A stretch of 64,000 nucleotides of DNA from Halotalea alkalilenta DSM 17697 (GCF_000621205.1 NZ_KK211231.1:1-64000), one strand, 5' to 3'; numbered from the stretch's first letter, positions 37,188 through 45,775 are shown. A program made the numbers and translations. The notes: generated by a model not told the origin, from the letters alone.

Positions 37188-37553
37188 TCAAATCTCCAGC
37201 GTCTTGCCCCGCGGATGAATGAAAGGGGAGCGCTCGAACCCGGACAGGCTCTGGGTGAAGACCAAGTCAGCAGCACCGGCGGGCGCCGATGAAGGGGGTT
37301 GCAAGGTGAACTGGCTGAGGTGCTGATAACCCATCGTGGTCAAACGCGCGCCATAGCAGCTGTCGTGATTATTGCCGACACGCCGGCGATAAGTAGCGAA
37401 GATGAGTCTTTTATCTTCCAGATAGCGTGCCGATCTTACGACCAGTGCTTTATCGTAGAATTGCGACAATATATCCATGCTGGCTTCATCAGGATAAGCC
37501 GTATATGCGAGATTCAATATTCTATCGGCAAGATATTCGGTCGGTTTCTTCAT
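37188..37553 (-). CDS. Unknown protein (121 aa)
   Basis: This 121-aa soluble protein has no family I recognise. The N-terminal half is helical and more A+T-rich in DNA than its neighbours (MKKPTEYLADRILNLAYTAY, then LSQFYDKALVVRSARYLEDK); the second half is a looser, proline-rich tail. GAGG lies 5 nt before the ATG at 37553. It is convergent with the glucan synthase. A winged-helix-like or antitoxin-like role is possible but unsupported. Confidence 0.55.
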   Translation of the reverse strand: MKKPTEYLADRILNLAYTAYPDEASMDILSQFYDKALVVRSARYLEDKRLIFATYRRRVGNNHDSCYGARLTTMGYQHLSQFTLQPPSSAPAGAADLVFTQSLSGFERSPFIHPRGKTLEI

Positions 37554-37651
37554 GGTGGCCTCGTCGAGCATTCATTACACAATGAATGTTGGATTCTCGG
37601 CAGCCATCGATATTCAGTCGAAACGCTGAGGAGAGGAAATCCAGCACGCTG

Positions 37652-37978
37652 TCACGATATTACCTTTCCATTCACGAACCTCACGCCTTCATACATGCCG
37701 GCGTCCCTGGGATAACGCCTCACGTTGATCAGCGTGCCCCCACCCTGCATGTCGGGATCATCTTTCGGGCCGCTCGCATCGTCCCGAGCGGCGGGCGGTG
37801 TAGCGCCCTCGCCCGCCCATCCATCCTCGCCGCCCAGGTCGCCGGCGGTCTCTTCCACTGTCTGCGCCGGGCGTTGATCCTGAACCTGCCGGCGATCTTC
37901 ATGGACCAGGAGCTTGGTGTAGGCAGGCAGTCCGGAATCATGCTGGTGAACGTATACGCTTTGCTTCGACGATTTCAT
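37652..37978 (-). CDS. Unknown hydrophilic protein (108 aa)
   Basis: A perfect AGGAGGTGA box sits a few bases before the ATG, so translation is likely. The product is highly charged and low-complexity in the middle (VEETAGDLGGEDGWAGEGA) with Asp- and Gly-rich segments, probably disordered. Family unknown. It is on the same strand as the 121-aa gene downstream but 98 nt away. Confidence 0.55.
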   Translation of the reverse strand: MKSSKQSVYVHQHDSGLPAYTKLLVHEDRRQVQDQRPAQTVEETAGDLGGEDGWAGEGATPPAARDDASGPKDDPDMQGGGTLINVRRYPRDAGMYEGVRFVNGKVIS

Positions 37979-38617
37979 GGTTCACCTCCTATTGATTCGA
38001 TGGACAGTTCTTGCGAATGGGACTTTTTGAATATTCTTCTGAAACACCGTCCATGGCCCTCATGGGAGAGGCAGAGACCCGAGCGAAACTTCGGATATTT
38101 TCCACCCTGACAGGTCGAGCATAGGCTTCCGTTAGTAGACTAGCAATCTTATCCATGCCAACTTGTTTTTTAATCTTTTATTTCTCCATACACAGTTGAA
38201 AAACAACACTATTCATAATGCTCCACAGGGATCCCTGAAACCGCTCGAACCAGCGCCTGACTCGCATCAATGCAGGCGCTTTTCAGATGAACCATCGCAG
38301 GAAAGGCTTCAACGCGCCGCGGCAGGCGTGGGCCCGTCGAACCGACCGGGATGGCAACGTTTCTCTAGCGAGCGGTCGACGAAAGTCGTAACATCGTGCG
38401 ACATCTTGACGCAGCCTGAAGAATGAAGCGTCATCGCCTCCGGCGAGAACCGACCCTCGGAGGGTGCCACCCGTTGGGAGACGGGCTGCGCGCTCCGAGC
38501 GGCCCAACCACGCCTGGAGCGCGCCTCGTCACGTCCTTCAGCTGCGCCGCCAACCTCGCCCCTGCCCCTCGGCTCTTGCGTAAGGGCCCGGCTGTGAGCG
38601 CAACCAGAGAATGGACC
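37979..38617. other. Gene-free stretch upstream of the FNT gene
   Basis: About 640 bp with no supportable gene. Within it is a terminator-like hairpin at 38252-38284, and an A+T-rich part from 38150 to 38230. The long frame through 38423-38617 in the FNT reading frame is hydrophilic and Arg-rich and looks like leader sequence, not protein. Confidence 0.5.
38252..38284 (+). terminator. Terminator-like hairpin in the gap before the FNT gene
   Basis: AGCGCCTG pairs with CAGGCGCT (8 bp) around a 13-nt loop, followed by TTTT. It may end an unannotated plus-strand transcript. Confidence 0.6.
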
Positions 38618-39472
38618 ATGTCATTTAACACGCCTCAGGAAACGGCCGGGATCGCGATAGCGGCCGGCGTCAAGAAAGACCAGACGCCGCTGGGCTCGCT
38701 GCTGATCCTTGGTTTTCTCGCCGGAGCCTTCATCGCCATCGGCTTTCTGCTCGATATCCGCATCACCGGCACGATGCCGGACGAGTGGGGCTCGTTCAAG
38801 AGCTTCATCGGCGCATCGGTGTTCCCGATCGGACTGATACTGACCATCCTGGCCGGCGGTGAGCTGCTCACCGGCAACATGATGACGCTGCCGATGGCGC
38901 TGTTCTCGAAGAAAATCGGCGTGGCGGGACTGCTGCGGAACTGGGCCATCGTGACCTTCGCCAACTTCCTCGGCAGCGTGGCGATCGCCTGGGGCTTCGG
39001 CCATTACCTCGGCCTGACCGAAGGCGCCTTCCTCTCGACCACCGTCGGTATCGCCGAGGCGAAGGTCAACGCCGACTTCTCCCACGCCTTCGTCTCGGCG
39101 ATCGGCTGCAACTGGCTGGTCTGCCTGGGCGTATGGCTGGCCTATGCCAGCAAGGACGTCGCCGGCAAGATACTGGGCATGTGGTTCCCGGTCATGGCCT
39201 TCGTCGCCATCGGCTTCCAGCACGTCGTCGCCAACATGTTCATCATACCGGCCGCGATCTTCGCCGGTGAGATGACCTGGGCCGAATACGTGCCGAACTT
39301 CATTGCCGTTTTCCTCGGCAATGCCGTGGGTGGTGCGATCTTCGTCGGTTTGGCGTATTTCGTCGCCTACCGCCCTGGTGAGACAGCATCCGCTCAGCGC
39401 CACACGCCCCAAAGCGAGCCCCTGGCCGAGCAGCATCAACGCGCGCACCAGACCGAGCTGGTGTCGAAGTAA
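38618..39472 (+). CDS. Formate/nitrite transporter family channel
   Basis: This 284-aa protein has six membrane segments and the FNT family pattern: LGFLAGAFIAIGFLLDI, GGELLTGNMMTLPMALF, CNWLVCLGVWLAYASKD and FQHVVANMFIIPAAIF, with the repeated half-helices and His residues typical of this fold. Members conduct formate, nitrite, lactate or hydrosulfide; the sequence does not choose between them. The start at 38618 is in reasonable context but has a weak AGA/GGA box. Alone on its transcript, with a hairpin after it at about 39487-39510. Confidence 0.9.
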   Translation: MSFNTPQETAGIAIAAGVKKDQTPLGSLLILGFLAGAFIAIGFLLDIRITGTMPDEWGSFKSFIGASVFPIGLILTILAGGELLTGNMMTLPMALFSKKIGVAGLLRNWAIVTFANFLGSVAIAWGFGHYLGLTEGAFLSTTVGIAEAKVNADFSHAFVSAIGCNWLVCLGVWLAYASKDVAGKILGMWFPVMAFVAIGFQHVVANMFIIPAAIFAGEMTWAEYVPNFIAVFLGNAVGGAIFVGLAYFVAYRPGETASAQRHTPQSEPLAEQHQRAHQTELVSK

Positions 39473-39919
39473 CCGGCGAAAGCGCCCGCCGAGGGATCAC
39501 GCCTCGGCGCCTCCTACCCGTTCGTCCCGAGAGCAGCGAAGCGACATCGAGGGATCGAAGGGGGCGGGAGTCGAGGGCAGGCTTGCCTCCACGATACGTT
39601 TCACATTACCCATTGGTGCATTCTTGTCTTTTGTTATCGTGGGATAACGAAATTCGTCGCTAATATCGAACACATAGGGAGTGGCAACCGGCAAGGACGC
39701 CGACCTCACCTCCTTACGCCGCAACCCCTCGTCAGAATCCTGAAATTGCCGCAATGAAATCGCACCACCGGTGCCAGGCCTTCTTCGCCGAACTTCGCAT
39801 CCCAGCCGTCCAGCGGTATTCGTCCCTGCCTCAGTATTGAGTGGTTATGTCCCACGGAATGTCCCAAGGCATTCATGTGCGTCATGATGCACGAAGGTGC
39901 TTGTAAGGATCCGAATCCT
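39473..39919. other. Gene-free stretch
   Basis: About 450 bp between the FNT gene and the 59-aa gene. A hairpin (GCGCCCGCCGAGGG with CCTCGGCGCC, about 39481-39513) follows the FNT stop. The remaining frames, for example the minus-strand one at 39497-39754, start with TTG and have no RBS. Confidence 0.5.
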
Positions 39920-40099
39920 ATGCTGACTACTCTCGTCCTGATAATGGCGTTCTTTGCTGGCGCGATCACCGGGATACTTTCCTGCTTGCTGAACCTTGGA
40001 CTGCTCAAGGCGGCGCTGTTGATCCTCGCTCCCGTCAGCCTGACCCTCCTGCCTCTACGCACCCAAGCGGTGAAACTCCCCCCGCGCCGGGTAGCTTGA
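39920..40099 (+). CDS. Small two-helix membrane protein (59 aa)
   Basis: AAGGA (39905-39909) precedes an ATG with a 59-codon frame: a hydrophobic helix (LTTLVLIMAFFAGAITGILSC) and a second one (LGLLKAALLILAPVSLTLL), then a basic tail (VKLPPRRVA). The family is unknown. It lies tail to tail with a LysR gene. Confidence 0.6.
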   Translation: MLTTLVLIMAFFAGAITGILSCLLNLGLLKAALLILAPVSLTLLPLRTQAVKLPPRRVA

Positions 40100-40132
40100 C
40101 CGCTCCTACGTAGACCACGGTGACCAACGCCC

Positions 40133-41038
40133 TCAATCTTCCTCCAGGCGGTCGAACCCGCTGACAAGAAAGTCGATCAAGGCCCTGACCGCCGGCAGCT
40201 GCCCTCGCCTCGAAGCGAAAACCGCGTGCACGATCTCCTTGCGTGGCGCCCAATCGGGGATGATCTTGACCAGTCGTCCAGCGGCCAGCTCATCGCTCAC
40301 CATCATCGTCGGCAACTGGACGACGCCGACGCCGTGAACCGCCGCCGTACGCAGCGCCAGCATGCTGCGAGTGATCAGGCGCGGCTGGTGATTGACCACC
40401 GCCTCGGCGCCATCGGGGCCGAGCAGCCGCCAGGCATGCTCACCATGAGAGCTGCCGAGATCGAGACTCGGCAAGCCGGACAGATCCGCGGGCGAGCGCA
40501 ACGTCCGCTCGTCGCCAAGCAGGGCAGGACTCGCGACGAGGCACTGACTGCGATCCGACAGCACGCGCATCACCAGCTCACTATCTTCCAAAGGCGGCGG
40601 CCGTACCCGAATCGCAACATCGATACCCTCGCCGATCACGTCCACGCGACGATTGGTGGCTTCGATCTGCAGCTGGACACGGGGATATCGGATCATGAAT
40701 GCCGCGATCATTTCTCCGACCCGGGTCCCGAGCATGGCCACGGGGCAAGTCGCCCTCACCGTCCCACAGGGTTCGACATGCGTCATTGCCACGGCGTCTT
40801 CCGCCGCCTCCGCCTCGATCAGCATGGCCTTGCAATGCCGATAATAGGTCAGGCCTATATCGGTGACGGTGAAACGTCGGGACGAACGCTGGATCAACCG
40901 GACTCCCAGGCTCTCTTCCAGCAGCGCGATACGACGGCTCAATTTCGACTTCGGCACGCCTAGAAAGCGCCCCGCGGGAGCGAAGCCGCGCTGCTCCACC
41001 ACCTGGACGAAGTAATAGAGGTCGTTCAAGTCTCGCAT
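40133..41038 (-). CDS. LysR family transcriptional regulator, divergent to pirin
   Basis: This 301-aa LysR protein has the usual N-terminal helix-turn-helix (LNDLYYFVQVVEQRGFAPAG, then PKSKLSRRIALLEESLGVRL) and effector domain. It is divergent from a pirin-family gene with 117 nt between starts, a common regulator-target arrangement. The same pairing occurs in other gammaproteobacteria, where the LysR-like regulator controls the pirin-family quercetinase; here that is inferred from position only. Confidence 0.92.
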   Translation of the reverse strand: MRDLNDLYYFVQVVEQRGFAPAGRFLGVPKSKLSRRIALLEESLGVRLIQRSSRRFTVTDIGLTYYRHCKAMLIEAEAAEDAVAMTHVEPCGTVRATCPVAMLGTRVGEMIAAFMIRYPRVQLQIEATNRRVDVIGEGIDVAIRVRPPPLEDSELVMRVLSDRSQCLVASPALLGDERTLRSPADLSGLPSLDLGSSHGEHAWRLLGPDGAEAVVNHQPRLITRSMLALRTAAVHGVGVVQLPTMMVSDELAAGRLVKIIPDWAPRKEIVHAVFASRRGQLPAVRALIDFLVSGFDRLEED

Positions 41039-41155
41039 GGAGATCGTTCATCCTATGGAACGCTGAAGGCAAATATTGCCATCTACTCGCCCCATCGTCG
41101 CGCCTCTATAGTCGACACGTATCGAGGCAGCGATGCCTCAGGCGATAGGAGCCCC

Positions 41156-42025
41156 ATGATGAAAAAGATTCTCGGCGTCTACACCGCTCCCAACCCGCAC
41201 TGGGTCGGAGACGGATTCCCGGTTCGCTCGCTGTTCGATTACGAAGGCCTGGGCCGCCACCTGAGCCCTTTCTTGCTGCTCGACTACGCGGGTCCGGTGA
41301 GGTTCGAACCCGCCTCGCGCCCACGCGGCGTCGGCCAGCACCCTCACCGCGGCTTCGAGACGGTGACCATCGTCTATCAGGGTGAAGTGGCGCACCGGGA
41401 CTCCACCGGCGCGGGAGGAACGATCGGGCCGGGCGATGTGCAGTGGATGACCGCCGCCGGCGGCATCCTGCACGAGGAGTTCCACTCCCCCGCCTTCACC
41501 GAGCAAGGTGGAGTGCTGGAGATGGTGCAGCTGTGGGTCAATCTGCCGGCCAGGGAAAAGATGGCCGCCCCCGGCTACCAGACCCTGCGCAATGCAGAGA
41601 TCCCCTCGGTCGACCTGCCGGACGACGGTGGCAAGGTGCGCGTGATCGCCGGACGCTACAAGGATGCGAGCGGCCCCGCCCGGACCCGCACCCCGATGGA
41701 TGTGTGGGACCTGCGGCTGAATCCGGGGGCCAACACCCGCTTCGAGATCGCCGAGGGCCACACGCTGGCGCTGGTGGTGCTGCATGGCACGGTGCTGGTC
41801 AACGGCGTCGAGATCGCGCGGGATGGCCAGCTGGTACAGTTCGACCGCGCGGGTCGCGACATCGAGCTCGAAGCCAACAACGGCGCTACGGTGCTGTTGC
41901 TCAGCGGCGAGCCGATCGATGAACCGATCGTCGGACGCGGCCCGTTCGTGATGAACAGCAGCGAAGAAATCGTCCAGGCCGCACGCGATTTCACCAACGG
42001 ACGCTTCGGCCAGATAAGCGCCTGA
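41156..42025 (+). CDS. Pirin family protein
   Basis: This 289-aa bicupin belongs to the pirin family, some members of which oxidise quercetin with a bound metal. The metal-binding His cluster is in the N-terminal cupin: QHPHRGFETVTIVYQGEVAH, then HEEFHSPAF further on. The length and the typical SRPHPHIGLATVTYL-like motif fit. AGGAG is 4 nt from the ATG at 41156 and 7 nt from the second ATG at 41159, so the latter may be the real start. Divergent LysR gene upstream, terminator at 42032. Confidence 0.93.
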   Translation: MMKKILGVYTAPNPHWVGDGFPVRSLFDYEGLGRHLSPFLLLDYAGPVRFEPASRPRGVGQHPHRGFETVTIVYQGEVAHRDSTGAGGTIGPGDVQWMTAAGGILHEEFHSPAFTEQGGVLEMVQLWVNLPAREKMAAPGYQTLRNAEIPSVDLPDDGGKVRVIAGRYKDASGPARTRTPMDVWDLRLNPGANTRFEIAEGHTLALVVLHGTVLVNGVEIARDGQLVQFDRAGRDIELEANNGATVLLLSGEPIDEPIVGRGPFVMNSSEEIVQAARDFTNGRFGQISA

Positions 42026-42031
42026 CAACCC

Positions 42032-42069
42032 GGTTGGCCTAGCGGACGAGAACCGCCAGGCCAACCTTT
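42032..42069 (+). terminator. Terminator of the pirin gene
   Basis: GGTTGGCCT (42032-42040) pairs with AGGCCAACC (42058-42066), followed by TTTC. Confidence 0.8.
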
Positions 42070-42169
42070 CACCGATGCAAACCCTTCGTGCAGCTCCATC
42101 GAAAAGACCCGATCTGACCAGGCGACAGTCCCGGCCCAGGCGGGACCAAAGCACGGCCAAGACGCGCGG

Positions 42170-42829
42170 CTAATCGCGGGCGAGCTCGGCCTCGCTCTTC
42201 ACCAGTTCGAACAGCGACCGAGGGTTCAGCTCGGCCAGCGGCTTACCGTTGACGAAGAACGTAGGTGTTCCCCGCACGCCGACGGCCTGCAGGTCGGCGA
42301 CATCCTGTTCGAGCACCTTGTCCACCGCACCTGAAGCGATGTAGCTGCGGGCACGCTGCCGATCCAGCCCGGCGGCCTCGGCGAACTCCCAGGCACGTTC
42401 CGTCGCCGGCGCCTCATGGCTGGCCCAGACCGGCTGCGTTTCGAGCAGCGCCTCGAGCACGGGTTCGAAGCGACCCTGGTCCCGCGCCGCCTCCATGACC
42501 TGCACCCCCACGATCGAGGCCTCGCGATGAAATGGCGTGTACCGGATCACCAGGCGCGCCTCGCGCGGATGGGCGGCGAGGATCTGCTTGACGTAGGGGT
42601 AGAAGGCCCGGCACGCCTCGCAGGCTGGATCGAAGAATTCAACGATGGTGACCGCCGCAGTGGCGGGCCCGATGACCGGCGAATGGTCCCGGACCATGAC
42701 ATCGAGCTGGGCGGCAGCCTGGTCGGCGGCCTGCTGCCGGCTGTTGCGCTCATAGAGAACGGCGGCCACGGTGAAGACCACCGCAGCGACGAAGGCAGTG
42801 GCGATGACGATCTTGGTACGTCGGGTCAT
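42170..42829 (-). CDS. Membrane-anchored DsbA-like thioredoxin protein
   Basis: This 219-aa protein has an N-terminal membrane anchor (about residues 7-25) then a periplasmic thioredoxin fold with the redox pair Cys70-Glu-Ala-Cys73 (FFDPACEACRAFYPY) and the cis-proline loop GVRGTPTFFVNG. The CEAC site and the DsbB gene immediately upstream (overlap of 4 nt) mark a BdbC/D-like oxidative pair that makes periplasmic disulfides. Position at the end of a metal-transport operon suggests it serves metal-exposed proteins or the pump itself. The start at 42829 (AGGACT box) overlaps the stop of the DsbB gene. Confidence 0.9.
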   Translation of the reverse strand: MTRRTKIVIATAFVAAVVFTVAAVLYERNSRQQAADQAAAQLDVMVRDHSPVIGPATAAVTIVEFFDPACEACRAFYPYVKQILAAHPREARLVIRYTPFHREASIVGVQVMEAARDQGRFEPVLEALLETQPVWASHEAPATERAWEFAEAAGLDRQRARSYIASGAVDKVLEQDVADLQAVGVRGTPTFFVNGKPLAELNPRSLFELVKSEAELARD

Positions 42830-43269
42830 GCGGGAGTCCTGGAACGGATGAATAAAAGCAGTACGACGATGGCGCCGAAGGCGGCCAGCGCCAGCAGGGG
42901 CAGCGGCAGGCCGCTCAGGATGGTCATATCGGCACTGGTACAGGATACGCCCTGGCTGCAAGGCGTGATGCGCTCAGGGATCAGCCCCAGGTAGAGCAGG
43001 CTGTGGAAACCCGCCACCAGCAGGCCAGCGACGGCCAGCGGCAACGCATAGCGCCAGCTCGACAAGTCGGCGCGCAGGCAGGCCACGCCCAACACGATGG
43101 CCAGTGGGAACATGAAGGCGCGCTGGAACCAGCACAGGTTGCACGGCGCCTGGCCCATCACCTCGCCGACGAAGAGCACTGCCAGGGAAGCCCCCAGTGC
43201 GACGAGCCAGGCGGCGAACAGCAGCGCCCAGCCGCCCTTCGTGCGATCCGGTACCGCGGCATCAGTCAT
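42826..43269 (-). CDS. DsbB/BdbC family quinone-dependent disulfide oxidase
   Basis: This 147-aa membrane protein has four helices and two periplasmic Cys pairs: Cys43/Cys46 (APCNLCWFQRA) and Cys104/Cys110 (PCSQGVSC). It reoxidises the DsbA-like partner and passes electrons to quinone. It overlaps the ATPase gene (stop of the latter at 43262) and the DsbA-like gene, so the three are translationally coupled. Length and Cys placement resemble BdbC (Bacillus type) as well as DsbB. Confidence 0.92.
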   Translation of the reverse strand: MTDAAVPDRTKGGWALLFAAWLVALGASLAVLFVGEVMGQAPCNLCWFQRAFMFPLAIVLGVACLRADLSSWRYALPLAVAGLLVAGFHSLLYLGLIPERITPCSQGVSCTSADMTILSGLPLPLLALAAFGAIVVLLLFIRSRTPA

Positions 43270-45391
43270 TGGCGAGCTTCCGGTTGCGGATCAACCTGGA
43301 CGAGTTGGCCAGGATGCCGATATCTGGGATCGACTGCAGCGCCGCCGCATAGATAGGCGGCAGCAGGCCGAAGGCCGCGAGCGACAGGCCCACGAGATTG
43401 TACAGCGCGGTGAAGCCTATGTTGGTGCGCACCACCCCCATGGTACGCCGCGCGATGAGGACCGACTCGGCGACGAGCCGCCAGTCCTCGCGCATCAACA
43501 CGATGTGAGCGGCCTCCATAGCGACGTCGGTACCGCCTCCCATGGCAATGCCCACGTTGGCCTGGGCCAGCGCCGGCGCGTCGTTGACCCCGTCGCCGAC
43601 CATCACCACGCGATGGCCCTGCTGCTGCAGCTCGCGCACGATGCGGATCTTGTCCTCCGGCAGCAAACCCGCACGATAGCCCAGGCCCAGCGGCGCGGCG
43701 AGAGCAGCGGCGGTACGCTCGTTGTCGCCGGTCAGAAGCTCGATACGGCCGATGCCCGCGGCCCGCACGGCAGCCAGCGCATCGGCCACCTCCGCACGCA
43801 GCGTGTCCTGCGCAGCGAACAGCCCGGCCAGCTGCCCATCCACCACTATGAACAGCAAACTCTTGCCCTCGGCTTCGAGCCGCTCGGCGATGCCTGCGAC
43901 CGCGCCGACCTCGGCTCCCGCGGGCAGCATGCGGCGGTTGCCGATCTCGACCGTCCGCCCCTCGATCACCGCGCGCACGCCGCGCCCGGGCAACGACTCG
44001 AAGCGTGCGGGTTCATCACCCAGCGCCATGGCCCGCTCCTCGGCCAGCCGCCGTACCGCCTCGGCAAGCGGATGCTCCGAATGGCGTTCGGCCGTGGCCG
44101 CCAGGCGTAGCAGCGCAGCCTCCTCCCACTCGCCAAGCGGCACCACATCGGTGATGCGCGGACGCCCCGTGGTCAGCGTGCCGGTCTTGTCCACCAGCAT
44201 CACGTTGCAGCCCACCAGGGCCTCGATGACCCTGCCGCCCTTGATCAGCAGGCCCTGGCGCGCAGCGGCACCGACCGAGGCCATCATCGCGATCGGCGTG
44301 GCCAGCGCGAACGAGCACGAGCAGGCCACCACCAGCACCGCCACGGTGGCCAGGAGGTTGCCGCTGAGCAGCCAGGTCAGCATGGCGATGGAAGCGACCA
44401 CCGGCAGGTACCAAGCGCTGAAACGGTCGGCCACCCGCTGGACCTTGCCACAATTGGCCTCGGCATCCTCGACCAGCTGCACCGCGCGCCCGAAGGTGGT
44501 GTCGCGGCCGATACGCTCGGCGCGCAGCTTGACGTGGCCAAGCTTGGCCAGGGTCGCCGCATAGACCGCGTCTCCAGGCTCGGCCTCCACCGGCATGCTT
44601 TCGCCAGTGATCGCGGCCTGGTCGAAGGTCGCCTGGCCCTCCAGCACCACACCATCCACAGGTACACGCTCACCTGGGCGCACGATGACCACCTCGCCCG
44701 GCGAGACGGTCTCGACGGCGACTTCGCGCTCGACGCCATCGCGCAGCACGCGGGCGGTCTGCGGTGCCAGCGCCGTCAGCTCCTTGAGCAACCGGCGAGC
44801 ACGCTCGCTCGTGAAGCGCTCGGTGAACTCACCAACGCGCATGAAGAACACAACGATCGCGGCAGTGGCCCACTGGCCGATGGCCAGCGCAGCGATCGTA
44901 CCTACCGTCATCAAAGTGTGGCTGGTCACCTCACCTCGCAGCGCGCTGCGCAGCACACTCGCGAAGATCGGATAGCCGAAGGCCAGCACCGCCAGCACGC
45001 CAGCCCACCAAGGCACCCGCGCGGTGAGCTGGTCGAACACCCCGAGGCCCTCGCCGATCACCACCACGAACAGGATGGCACCGAACAGAATGCCCAGCGT
45101 GGTCAACAGCTGCCGCTGCAGCGACTTGGCTTCCAGCACATAGCGTGGCGGCGCATCGGCCTCATCCACGGCCGGCACCGGCAGCGGGACCGAGAAGCCG
45201 ACCCTCTCGATCGTCGCGCGCAGCGCATCGGCAGACGCCAGGCCGGTATCGAACAGGATGACCGCCTTCTCAGCGTTGAGCAGCACATCGGCGCTCTGCA
45301 CACCAGGCACCTTCATCAGCGCACGCTGGGCCTTTCGCGCACACGCCGCACAGTCCATGCCCGCCACCGGCAGCTCCAGGGTCTGGATCAC
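43262..45391 (-). CDS. Heavy metal-translocating P-type ATPase with CSC motif
   Basis: This 709-aa P1B-type ATPase has an N-terminal HMA domain (Cys14, Cys17 in GMDCAACARK), two extra N-terminal helices, the actuator TGES loop, the transport helix with Cys357-Ser358-Cys359 (VACSCSFALATP) where most homologs have CPC, phosphorylated Asp401 in VDKTGTLTTG, the P/N domain motifs HSEHPLAEA and GDGVNDAPALAQA, and a last helix SIPDIGILANSSRLI. The substrate (Cu, Ag, Zn, Cd or Pb) is not obvious because of the unusual CSC site. The start overlaps the HMA chaperone gene by 4 nt. Confidence 0.9.
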   Translation of the reverse strand: MIQTLELPVAGMDCAACARKAQRALMKVPGVQSADVLLNAEKAVILFDTGLASADALRATIERVGFSVPLPVPAVDEADAPPRYVLEAKSLQRQLLTTLGILFGAILFVVVIGEGLGVFDQLTARVPWWAGVLAVLAFGYPIFASVLRSALRGEVTSHTLMTVGTIAALAIGQWATAAIVVFFMRVGEFTERFTSERARRLLKELTALAPQTARVLRDGVEREVAVETVSPGEVVIVRPGERVPVDGVVLEGQATFDQAAITGESMPVEAEPGDAVYAATLAKLGHVKLRAERIGRDTTFGRAVQLVEDAEANCGKVQRVADRFSAWYLPVVASIAMLTWLLSGNLLATVAVLVVACSCSFALATPIAMMASVGAAARQGLLIKGGRVIEALVGCNVMLVDKTGTLTTGRPRITDVVPLGEWEEAALLRLAATAERHSEHPLAEAVRRLAEERAMALGDEPARFESLPGRGVRAVIEGRTVEIGNRRMLPAGAEVGAVAGIAERLEAEGKSLLFIVVDGQLAGLFAAQDTLRAEVADALAAVRAAGIGRIELLTGDNERTAAALAAPLGLGYRAGLLPEDKIRIVRELQQQGHRVVMVGDGVNDAPALAQANVGIAMGGGTDVAMEAAHIVLMREDWRLVAESVLIARRTMGVVRTNIGFTALYNLVGLSLAAFGLLPPIYAAALQSIPDIGILANSSRLIRNRKLAND

Positions 45392-45624
45392 GGCTGCGAT
45401 GCAGGCACGTCGAACCCAGCATCCTCGATCGCCGTGACCAACGCCTCGCGGCTGACCAGGGCCGGATCTATCCGCACCACGACCTGGGCGGGGTCGAGCG
45501 AGACCTGCACGTCATCGACACCGGACAGCGCACGCACCGCCTTGTCCACGCCCCGCGCGCAGCCACCGCAGTCCATGCCAATGACCGGCAGGGTGATGCT
45601 TCGCAGGTTCGAGTTCTGAGTCAT
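45388..45624 (-). CDS. HMA-domain metal chaperone (CopZ-like)
   Basis: This 78-aa protein is one ferredoxin-like HMA domain with Cys19 and Cys22 (GMDCGGCARGVDKAV). It would bind a soft metal and hand it to the HMA domain of the ATPase encoded next. Its gene overlaps the ATPase start by 4 nt and is the first of the operon, whose promoter is a MerR-type element at 45678-45708. Confidence 0.9.
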   Translation of the reverse strand: MTQNSNLRSITLPVIGMDCGGCARGVDKAVRALSGVDDVQVSLDPAQVVVRIDPALVSREALVTAIEDAGFDVPASQP

Positions 45625-45677
45625 GGCAGTACTCCTGAACAGGGGTGAAGGCCTCAGCAGCCACTACTTATGACCGG

Positions 45678-45708
45678 AGCGTAAAACCTATAGCAGGTAC
45701 AGGTTCAA
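45678..45708 (-). promoter_or_regulatory. MerR/CadR-type promoter-operator of the metal operon
   Basis: On the minus strand, TTGAAC (-35; 45708-45703) and TACGCT (-10; 45683-45678) are 19 bp apart, too far for sigma70 without a MerR-type activator. Centred in the spacer is a dyad ACCTGTA/TATAGGT. Read from the other strand it has CCTATAG and GTACAGG around CAG, very like the CadR/PbrR boxes (Cd/Pb/Zn). It lies 54 nt before the HMA gene start. No merR-family gene is in the window. Confidence 0.75.
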
Positions 45709-45731
45709 GCGATATTTTTGGCTTGCGCCCA

Positions 45732-45775
45732 AGCCCCTAGCCCCTAGCCCCTAGCCCCTAGCCCCTAGCCCCTAG
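45732..45775 (+). repeat. Tandem heptamer (AGCCCCT) repeat
   Basis: Six perfect copies of AGCCCCT in a row from 45732 to 45773, followed by the partial AG. The repeat lies upstream of the MerR-type promoter, in noncoding DNA. It is probably a slippage-prone microsatellite; its function is unknown. Confidence 0.85.

Noticed and set aside
39706..40167. 153-aa minus-strand frame
   Set aside because: It overlaps the LysR end and the 59-aa membrane gene, has no RBS, and has Arg/Ser-rich random composition.
45732..45775. CRISPR-like array from the repeated heptamers
   Set aside because: The units are 7 bp with no spacers and no cas gene; it is a microsatellite.
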